This document shows, piece by piece, positions 56,287-64,000 of a DNA stretch of 64,000 nucleotides. Made by a program: the position numbers and the translations under genes. Each line of letters opens with the position of its first letter. Within the stretch, counting starts at the first letter, position 1. Source of the DNA: Protopterus annectens (taxonomy: Eukaryota; Chordata; Ceratodontiformes; Protopteridae); NCBI RefSeq assembly GCF_019279795.1, contig NC_056743.1:1784781339-1784845338 (forward strand). The letters run 5' to 3'. The notes under the pieces were generated by a model. It was not told the DNA's origin. It saw only the letters and a list, made by a program, of their open reading frames with translations, and ran no database searches.

Positions 56287-57960
56287 TTTTTAAGGACAGT
56301 TTTCCCTACATAAAATGTTGTGCAGTTTTCACAACTGGCTACACAACTCATTTGAACTGTGTCACTTTCATATCTACCTGGACAAGGCAATGTTTGAGGG
56401 TAATTCTCAACAGCTAAACAGGGACCATCATGTATGTATCTACATAATTTGCATCTCCCACATTTGGACATACAATGGACTCAGTTAACAGTAACATTAT
56501 CAGTGTTCCTTTCCATTAAATTCTTAATAATAGAGCCCTTACTAAAAACATCATACGTTGTTCCTCCAAATAAAACCTTCATTTCACTAGAAAAAACAGA
56601 ATCCCACAATTGTTTGAACATGTTCACATATTTTCTTTCCTGGTTAAAAGATATCACAAAATGTACCGTCCTATCTTTATCATTTGTTATTCCACAAATA
56701 GAGGTACCATTGTCAGATAAAGAATTAGGGGTTGGTTCTTTCAATAAGGGGGCAAACCTGGTTGACCTGCCTTTAAAAACTTAATCCTTTACTGATACTA
56801 CCAAATAGCCAGGGTATTCTCTACCCCTAAACATGTTCCATAAATAAAAAATTTCTCTTTCAAAATCACTGTCATTACTTACTAATCTAGACAGTCTTAT
56901 CATTTGCCCCTTTATGATTCCCTTCTTCTAGTTAAAGGGGTGGTAACTGTCGAAATGTAGAATTAGAAAAGGTCTTTTTTCTGTAAATATTAGATGTGAA
57001 TTTGTTTGAAGTCCTATCTTTTGCCAACATCACATCTAAGTAGTTGATGTGGTCATTATCATAATGGAAGGTGAATCTTAAAAGGTGGGTGACCGTGGTG
57101 GTGCCGCGGTTAGTGTTGCCACCTCACAGCAAGAGGTTCTCTGGTTCGATTCTTGGCTGGGGTGCCTTCTGTGCAGAGTCTGCATGTCCTCCCTTGGTCA
57201 TGTGGGTTTCCTCCGGGTGCTCTGGTTTCCTCCCACATCCCAAAGACATGCTGTAGGTGGACTGGACACTCTAAATTGGCCCTAGGTGTGAGTGTGTGCA
57301 TTTGTGTGCCTTCTGTAGAAGGTTGGGGGCCGGGCTGGCAACTCAACACCGTAAAACTCCACTTCCACTGCCAATCATGAGTGGACAGGTGATCCACTGT
57401 GGTGACCCCTAACTGGGAAAAGCCGGAAGAAGAAGGTGAATCTTAAAGGTCACAGTACCCTCCAAATAATTAATAATTTTAATTCTTCATCAGTGCCCTT
57501 CCATAAAGTAAGAATATCATCCAAAAATTTAAAAGAATTGTGAATCAAGGGATAAAAATCAGAGTTAAAAACATGACGTCTTTCCCATTTAGCCAAAACC
57601 CCCATGGCGTAGATGGGGCACATGCTACACCATTGCAACCCTTGACATCTGATGGAAATATTCTCTTTCAAAAATATACAAAGTTGTTGGTCAGGACTAT
57701 TTCCAATAGGGTTTGAATTACTTGAATCATGTTTGCAGAAAAACTTCCTGATAAATGAGAAAAATCTGTAAATTATTCCTGGCCTTCTAAAAAGGGGGAT
57801 GACAGAAAAAGTAACTGCATCTGTGGTGACAAACAGCAAAGGTTCAAAGTATTGCACTGATCTCATGTTTTCTAAAAGGTGCCAAGAATCTTTTAAAATA
57901 CAGTGGTAGTTATCTACACATTTTTTGCACAGACTGTCAATAAATTTCCCTAGAGGTTCT
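56287..57960 (-). pseudogene. Penelope-like element (RT and GIY-YIG part), minus strand
   Basis: Reading the minus strand from high to low coordinates: RT parts at 57450-57866 (QGLQWCSMCPIYAMGVLAKWE, then FKFLDDILTLWKGTDEELKL, where FLDD is the catalytic pair); a linker at 56481-56744 (FNQERKYVNMFKQLWDSVF); and a Cys-rich/GIY-YIG start at 56290-56471 (MSKCGRCKLCRYI, then CENCTTFYVGKT). Penelope-like elements pair an RT with a GIY-YIG endonuclease. It is split by the SINE at 57091-57435 and truncated at 56286, with stops and frameshifts, so it is inactive. Confidence 0.8.
57091..57435 (+). repeat. tRNA-derived SINE, tail type B, full length
   Basis: Most complete copy. It has GTGGTGGTGCCGCGGTTAGTG (A-box-like), CACCTCACAGCAAGAGGTTC, a GGTTCGATTC B-box-like motif, GGGTTTCCTCCGGGTGCTCT, CTAAATTGGCCCTAGGTGTG, and a tail GGTGATCCACTGTGGTGACC followed by GGGAAAAGCCGGAAGAAGAAG. 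The tail resembles a repeat end common in fish genomes. Confidence 0.85.
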
Positions 57961-58674
57961 GTCTTCGACCCCTTTCATTCAGTGTCTTCAATAACATTCA
58001 GTATCTTGTTCTAATTTTAAAAGATTTATTCATCTGCTTACTGTGTTTGTGTTTCTTCCTACGTTACTTATTTTGCTCTTGCTGCCTGTTCTTAAAAGTA
58101 CTTAATAGCATTTATTCTGCTGTATTTATTACTGCTTGTTAGTAACCGATTAAATTGTAATTGTTATTCTAAGCCTTTGGATTACGCACTTGGGCTTTAG
58201 ACCAGTTGTTTCACATTAGTTTGTGGTCTGCACTGTTGTGGCAGGACAAGAAGCTTACATCCTTCTGAGTTGGGAGTTGCTGATTGAAGGCTTAGTGTCT
58301 GAAGTGTATTAGTTCTGGTTTAAGCACTTGGGCTTTGGGCCAGTTTTTTTACATTAAGAAGGTGTGGTCTGCACTCTTGTGGGAGGCTGGATTCTGCCCT
58401 TCTGAGCTGGGAATTTCTGGTCACAGGCTTATTGTGCCTGCTTATTTGAACTGTTTCTTTCTGAAATTAATAAGCTGCATAGGACCACATTCAGGCCTGC
58501 TGAATCTAGCTTTGTTGAGTACTGACCCAGGCCATCTTTTTTTTGTTTTGGAGAAGGTTCCCCTGTACCCTAGCAGCAGGAGTGTGCAGTTAGAACTTGT
58601 CTGATTGAAGACTGCTGGAACAGGGCTCAGCTTTAATCTTTTTTTCTGGTTAATTTGTTTAAAATCAGTTTGTT

Positions 58675-58728
<54 letters not shown>

Positions 58729-59472
58729 TGCACTTTATTCATCTGCTTTTACTGTATTTGTGTTTCTTCCTACTTTATTACTAGGGACATTGACTACAGC
58801 TCTGATCTGAGATACATAACAATAACTATCCTTTTCTGTGTATTTAAAGAGTTTTTTTTATTGTATCTGCTTTATTTTCTGAAAGAAAAACAAAAAAATG
58901 TACTTGTTTCCTGCCTTTCTAAGCTAGTATAGTCCAGTTTTCAGGTTAAGTGCTGAATTCAGGGCTGGGTTACAAATCTCAGTTTGCCCTTACCTTACTT
59001 GGACAGAAGAAAGTTTCACTGTTCACCTGTGAGAGAGGGGAGCTTTGAGCAGCCTATCTGTCCCTGGAGGAGTGGTTTCATCCCAGAAATTAGTGGTCTG
59101 CTGGCCACTTTGGGCTAATTTATATCTTTTTCATTTCCCTGCTATAAATACCGCATTTGCCCGGTTTTGCACGCCAGGCAATGCCGGTTAGCTAGGGTAT
59201 AACTATTCCCAGCTCCACAAAGTCTCCTCTTCAATTTTTCCCTTGGAACTAGACAAACTTTCAACTTAAGCACTCAAGCCATTCATTTCTCAGCCCGGCA
59301 CTTGCTCAAAACTCATAGCAAGCACTTATAAAAACTGGCACTAGACCCTCCTATACTGTACACAAGGACAAGGCTCTCTATTCAACCTTACCAGCCATTC
59401 AGTAAAACAGTTCACTGTACCTATCCAGGCATCTCCAAAGGGCAGTTTCAGGCATACTCTCCAGTCCAACTG
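57961..59472 (+). other. Probable 5-prime region of the downstream CR1, with internal duplications
   Basis: Non-coding. A block of about 130 bp at 58185-58310 is repeated at 58322-58450 (GCACTTGGGCTTTAGACCAG against GCACTTGGGCTTTGGGCCAG, and both have TGTGGTCTGCACT). A second short block (TTTATTCATCTGCTT...GTGTTTCTTCCTAC) occurs at about 58022 and 58737. An (AT)n tract lies at 58679-58724. A position just upstream of CR1 ORF1 suggests promoter/5-prime UTR, but this is inference. Confidence 0.45.
58679..58724. repeat. (AT)n microsatellite
   Basis: Uninterrupted alternating TA tract of about 45 bases. Confidence 0.9.
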
Positions 59473-60438
59473 GTGAATCTGGGCATTTTGAGGCAATGGT
59501 ACAACTGCCTCATGTACACAGACAACCCTCTTCTCTTACCACCAAACACTAATACATGTGATAGATGCAATTATACAGCCAAACTGGAGGCTAAGCTCTC
59601 TCAACCCAAGGTTGGATCAGACAGTCAAGAGGAGAAGGGAAATACTTGCATCACTCCACCAGTCTTACATAGACCCATTAAAACAGCACTGGCAAAAAGC
59701 ACACTTAAATACACGAAAACATACTCGGAGGCTCTAAATAAAAATCTGCAAAAGCAACAGAGACCTCCAAAGCAGACATCCAAGCAACCTCCACCCCCCA
59801 ACAAAAATCATGAAACACATACTTCACAAAACCAGTGTGCCATGCAATCACAGCCCTCAAGGCAAAATAACATACCCAACATACTAGTAAAAGGTGACTC
59901 TATAGTCAGACACACTGACGTCCCACTCACTAGGCTGAATAAGGAGAAGGTTACTGTTAGCTGCCTGTCGGGTGACAGGATCCGCCACATAACACAAGCA
60001 CTCAGGTCACTCCAGAACAAGTACAAATACGACTCTGTCATTGTCCATGTTGGTGTGAATGACCTGAGCCATACCTCCCTGGACTATATGAAAAGAGACA
60101 TGGAAGAGCACTCTGATCTTGTAGCCCAGGCCAGTATGACCCTGACCCTGAGTAGCATCCTGCCCTCACCAAGAATGATAAAACAGTATAAAGAAAAAAT
60201 TACCAATTTCAACAATTGGCTAAGTTTCTGGTGTCATTCAAAGGGGATCCAGTGTCTGTCCGCCTGGGATGACATGCTCGACAAGCCACGCTGCTTCTCT
60301 AGAGATGGCTTGCACCTGTCACCCTTAGGCTTTCAAATACTGGCCAAGGCTCTTCCCACCCTCATAGTGCCTTTTTCAGGCAAGACTCAAAAGACAAACC
60401 CACTGCCAAAAATAGCACAAAACAAAAAACTGAGGTAA
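59473..60438 (+). CDS. CR1 ORF1 protein with SGNH esterase domain (321 aa, intact frame)
   Basis: An open frame starting MNLGILRQWYN. Residues about 25-50 contain a Cys pair (CDRC) and a short helical stretch, then a Lys/Pro/Gln-rich linker to about residue 140. An SGNH-hydrolase-like domain follows: ILVKGDSIVRHTDV (block with nucleophile Ser), VSCLSGDRIRHI, VIVHVGVNDLSH (G-x-N-D block) and FSRDGLHLSPLGFQILAKAL (DxxH block). CR1 ORF1 proteins with such esterase domains are known from vertebrates; the role is in retrotransposition, with substrate unclear. All three catalytic blocks are present. The Met chosen is the first of the frame, but the true start could lie elsewhere as upstream stops are close. 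Confidence 0.85.
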   Translation: MNLGILRQWYNCLMYTDNPLLLPPNTNTCDRCNYTAKLEAKLSQPKVGSDSQEEKGNTCITPPVLHRPIKTALAKSTLKYTKTYSEALNKNLQKQQRPPKQTSKQPPPPNKNHETHTSQNQCAMQSQPSRQNNIPNILVKGDSIVRHTDVPLTRLNKEKVTVSCLSGDRIRHITQALRSLQNKYKYDSVIVHVGVNDLSHTSLDYMKRDMEEHSDLVAQASMTLTLSSILPSPRMIKQYKEKITNFNNWLSFWCHSKGIQCLSAWDDMLDKPRCFSRDGLHLSPLGFQILAKALPTLIVPFSGKTQKTNPLPKIAQNKKLR

Positions 60439-61350
60439 TGCTACTCAATGCCAGAAGTCTAAACCTCAAAATGCACGTACTCGAGGCACTCCTCTGTGTG
60501 GAGAAAAATCGATATATGTGCAGTAACAGAAACCTGGTTTAAGGCTCCCGAGAGGACCCCAGCACTACCAGGCTAAAACTCATACCATACATTTTGGCCA
60601 AGGAACCTGGACCAAAATACAAAAGGCGGGGGCGTATCCATATTCATCAAGGATACCCACACCTCCATGTTAGTGGCACAGCACGATGCTTCAGAGATCA
60701 TCCACGTGCAACTAACAGTGGGAAAAACTGCAATTCAAATTGTAGCTTGCTACAGATCACCCACCATGTCCCAGGACCCCCATTCTGCATTTCTGGAAAC
60801 ACTGAGAAATATAAAGGTCCTCAAACACCCTAATTTTGGGTGATTTCAATTACCCAAACATTAAATTGGGAGAACTACTCAAGTACTAACTCCCTTGCCC
60901 AACTTTTCATAGAATTTATGAACTCAAATGCCCTGGATCAACTGGTCAACATTTCCACCAGAGGTGAGGTGACAACATATTGGACCTGGTCATCACCAAC
61001 ATGGGCGACAGGTACTCCACACCGGAGGTCAACCCCTCGCTGGTTAGATCTGACCATAAACAAATCACTTTGGATATCCACATTCCACCCCCACCCCCGG
61101 ACAAGGAAACCACCGTGAAAACCTGTTCAAAAGCAAACTTCACGTTACTTAATATCAAGGTGGAAAGTTTCAAAGCCCTCATGCCAAAGAATAACATTGT
61201 CCAAGCTGCAAAATCCTTTACTAATGCATTCTACAGGCACCTACAAGAATGCATGGATCATGCTATCCCAAGCAAAATCAAGACTCGCTCTTCCAAGAAA
61301 GGGAAACCAGTCTGGTGGACTCCTGCCATAAACAAGCTATACAATAGATA
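60438..61350 (+). pseudogene. CR1 (plus copy) ORF2 endonuclease part, frameshifted
   Basis: In scattered plus frames the same landmarks as 45034-45738 appear: LLNARSLNLKM just after 60438, TETWFKAPE near 60525, then near 60840 the GDFNYPNI equivalent and LVRSDHKQITLDI near 61040. Frame 60980-61351 (DLVITNMGDRYST to KPVWWTPAINKLYNR) is the longest intact stretch. Several single-base indels between 60438 and 60980 break the domain. Confidence 0.8.
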
Positions 61351-63220
61351 GTGGAAACTAGTACAGAAAAGAGTAAAATCCCAAGAAGAGAAGACATCCC
61401 TGATCAGTATCAGCAAAAAACTATGATCCCGCATAAAATCATCCAAGGTGAGTTTTGAAAGAAAAATTACCAAGGACTCCAAAGACAACCACAAGGCATT
61501 CTTTAGCTACGTCAAGAATCTAAGTGGCAATGCTCAGATCTGCTCGGAGTTACTGCAGAATGGTACAAAATACACTGAACAGACTGATATTGCCAACATC
61601 CTGGCAGACAGGTTCAGCGCAAATGTCACCCCCCTCTCATCCGCAAAAGGGCCCATAACCATACCAGAAGAATGTAGAGCTCCTGAAATCAGACACTCAG
61701 GTTAAAACAGCCCTCTCCAAAACCAAAAACACAGCATCAATGGGACCGGATGGTATCCCAGGCTGCGTCTTACATGAGCTCAAAGACGAACTAACCACTC
61801 ACCTAAACACACTGTTCAAACTCAGCCTCTCCAGATTATGTACCCATAGAGTGGCGTACAGCAACGGTTATTCCACTCCACAAAGGTGGAGCCACAACAG
61901 ACCCCAGGAACTATCGCCCTATAAGCCTGACTAGCTTGGTCTGCAAAGCTATGGGAGCACATCATCATGGAACTCATTAACAGAGACATTGAGAACTTCC
62001 AAACACTGGACCCTACCCAGTTCGACTTTGTTAAGGGCAGACCATGCCTCCTAACCCTGGTGGACTTTGAGACAGTTACCAAGGCTATAGACAAGGGAAA
62101 GGTGGTACACATAGCCTACCTAGACCTCGCAAAGGCCTTTGACACCATTCCCTATTCTAGTATTATAGACAAGCTCACCAGCCTGAACATAAACCCCTAC
62201 GCCTCAACATGGGTTGCCAACTGGCTCACGGACAGAACCCACATGGTAAGAGTTGCTGGAGCTAGGTCTGACTCTAAACCGGTTACAAGTGGCGTTCCCC
62301 AGGGCTCAGACCTAGGACCCCCTCCTGTTCGGCATATACTTCTCAGAGGTACAGGCAAGCACAGGACGACTATGGATGACCAAATTCGCAGACGACTGCA
62401 AACTAGGGGCTATAATTGACTCTCTAGCTGACAGACATCCTCCAAAAGGGTCTCACTGAGACAGATAACTGGTGTCAAAATCATGGCCTCAGGCTAAATG
62501 CCAAAAAGTGAAGTCATCCCCTTTGGAAAAAACAAAGTACCCACAAGCTACCACATAGGTGGTAGTCCCCTAAATACAGAAGATGTAATAAGGGATCTGG
62601 GGACCCAAGTAGATAGTAAACTCTCCTTTGATGATCACATTGACAAAGTGGTTAGAAAATCCTTCTAAGTGGCCCACCTTATCACAAAAGGGTTCATATC
62701 CAGATCAAAAAAGAGGTCATTGTGCCCCTCTACTCATCACTCAGACCCATCATAGAGTACAATGCCCCATTTGGGATGTATCTTACAAGACACCTGCAAC
62801 AGCTAGAAAGGTCACAGAAGTACCTCATCAAGAGGATCACTGGCCTCAAACAAATGCTCTATGCAGCTCAACTGAAGAAACTCCCGCTGTACTCAGTTGC
62901 ATACTGCCTACTCAGAGGTGATCTCTGCCTGACATACAAGGCCATGTCCAACCCAGAACTGATGGACATGCTCCACATAAAGAAAAGCTTATCCCCACAT
63001 GCTCTAGGGATCTAAACCTCACCACAACAAAAAATAGGATGTGCTGGAGGGATAGATTCCTGTCACAGAGACTTTCCATACTTTGGAACAAGATTCCAAT
63101 CTACATTAGGCAGAGCTCCTCGTTAACACTCTTCAAGAGAAACCTTGACGAGTAGATGGGAAACAGAAAGTTTACCCCGGGGATCACTTCAGTGGCTCTG
63201 CTGGACAGAGGCACAGGGAA
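61351..63220 (+). pseudogene. CR1 (plus copy) ORF2 reverse transcriptase and C-terminus, frameshifted
   Basis: Frames 61448-61705 (NHKAFFSYVKNLS), 61740-61934 (GPDGIPGCVLHELKDEL), 61967-62419 (AYLDLAKAFDTIPYS motif A; SGVPQGSDLGP), the catalytic block FADDCKLGAI near 62385, and 62628-63015 (YLIKRITGLKQM, LYSVAYCLLRGDLCLTYKA). The FADD pair is intact, unlike the minus copy. At least five frameshifts separate the pieces, so no full enzyme is made. Confidence 0.85.
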
Positions 63221-63318
63221 CTAATCTAAGGGGGTGGCGAAAGCCAACACATTCTGGCTAGGCTTATAAATGCCTTTGGGCAGATAGCTAGTACCTACTT
63301 TATAAACCTATTTCTTAT

Positions 63319-64000
63319 TATTGGCTGTCTTTAAGGCTGCTAGATGGGATGATGTTGATCTTAAGTTACAAATGAAAGAATTAATGTGGCAACTTATTTA
63401 AATGCATGTCAACCCCCAGGTGTGAATGACTCAGTATCTATTGCAAGTATTCTCAAGAACATAGCTAGTAAATTAAGTTGATTTTTAAGGAGAAAAACAT
63501 TTTTACAGGTTCATTGTCGCCTCACAGAAAGACGCTGTCTGGTTCGATTCTCAGCTAGAGCGTCTTCTGCGTGGAGACATGTATGAATGGGCGCACTTTC
63601 ATTGAAGGTTGTGCATCAGGCCTGGCAAGCCAGTATGTAAAAATCAACTGCTAATCATTAGCGGACCGGAGTTCCGCTGTGGCAACCCCTAACCGGGAAA
63701 AGCCAAACACAAACATACAAATAGGAGGCTGGCTGCCCTTTTGTTCCTAAACAGTTATCCCATGTGAGAATCAAACCCAGCACCTCTGTAGGGTAAGCAT
63801 CTTAACTTGAGAAACAAGTGTGCACTTTTACAGGATGGGACCTGAATCTTAACTGTTTATTCTTTACTCTGTTTAAATACATGTATATATTTTACATTTA
63901 TTATACTTTTTATATTTTATGTATTTTGCATTTCAGAATGTTTTAGACAAGAAAGATGTTTTCATGGTACTATCCCACATTTCTATATTTTTATTTGACC
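63319..64000 (-). repeat. Right arm of the widely spaced inverted repeat
   Basis: Starts with GTCTTTAAGGCTGCTAGATG and contains the reverse complements of all blocks of 55190-55935 in mirrored order, up to GTACTATCCCACATTTCTAT at the window edge. It may continue beyond 64000. A SINE (63511-63722) is inserted at a different place from the one in the left arm. Confidence 0.8.
63511..63722 (+). repeat. tRNA-derived SINE, tail type C, head truncated
   Basis: Begins at TCGCCTCACAGAAAGACGCT, so it lacks the A-box part, then GGTTCGATTCTC, GCTAATCATTAGCGGACCGG and AACCCCTAACCGGGAAAAGC. Very similar to 46617-46845. Confidence 0.8.

Larger units (their letters stand above)
59473..63300 (+). mobile_element. 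CR1-type LINE, nearly full length, plus strand
   Basis: ORF1 (59473-60438) with esterase domain, ORF2 from about 60438 to 63220 with endonuclease, RT and C-terminal region, then a short 3-prime UTR (GGGGGTGGCGAAAGCCAACA) and the end near 63300, which abuts the right inverted-repeat arm at 63319. It is the same family as the copies at 42861-45915 and 26400-47560. ORF1 is open; ORF2 has several frameshifts and stops. Confidence 0.9.

Overview
The window looks like nuclear DNA of a vertebrate with a large, repeat-rich genome. It is AT-rich, has long microsatellites, and carries CR1-type LINEs, L1-type LINEs, DIRS retrotransposons, a Penelope-like element, a PIF/Harbinger relic, tRNA-derived SINEs and a gamma/epsilon-like endogenous retrovirus (ERV). 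The SINE tails resemble repeats known from fishes, and vertebrate DIRS elements are common in fishes and amphibians. A fish (ray- or lobe-finned) or amphibian fits best; the sequence alone does not decide this. No bacterial-type gene, rRNA, functional tRNA or CRISPR is seen. No complete host gene is seen; one short splice-bounded candidate exon lies at 48415-48491.

Layout. 309-5676: DIRS copy A (minus) with inverted terminal repeats, an internal complementary region, an intact gag-like ORF, and broken pol and tyrosine-recombinase ORFs. 5.7-22 kb: mostly decayed intergenic DNA with scattered SINEs, three decayed CR1 pieces, a TG/minisatellite block (13.7-14.1 kb), an (AT)n tract (15.3 kb), a small palindromic element (19.9-20.2 kb) and a (CA)n tract (20.2 kb). 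22.0-25.9 kb: two tandem pieces of one L1-like LINE; the second is split by a palindromic DNA element (24732-25496). 26.4-47.6 kb: a nest of insertions. An old plus-strand CR1 (pieces 26400-27020, 42321-42860, 45916-47560) was split by an ERV (27021-42320, 4-bp target duplication) and by a second, minus-strand CR1 (42861-45915, 6-bp target duplication). The ERV was in turn split inside its integrase region by DIRS copy B (about 32818-38947).

48.1-52.8 kb: a large degenerate inverted repeat with about 1.4-kb arms; the left arm carries a Harbinger relic containing a SINE. 53338-53471: a nearly perfect 64-bp hairpin. 55.2-64.0 kb: a second, widely spaced inverted repeat enclosing a Penelope-like element and a nearly full-length CR1 (59473-63300) whose ORF1, with an SGNH-esterase domain, is intact.

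The elements do not form a pathway. Each is an independent selfish element. The SINEs probably depend on LINE machinery in trans, and the nested order gives a relative history: old CR1, then ERV and minus CR1 (order between these unknown), then DIRS B. I find no convincing new biological system. The most unusual points are the circle-junction architecture shared by both DIRS elements, their shared Asn in the RT active-site motif, the nested insertion with readable target duplications, the mosaic SINEs and the large inverted repeats.
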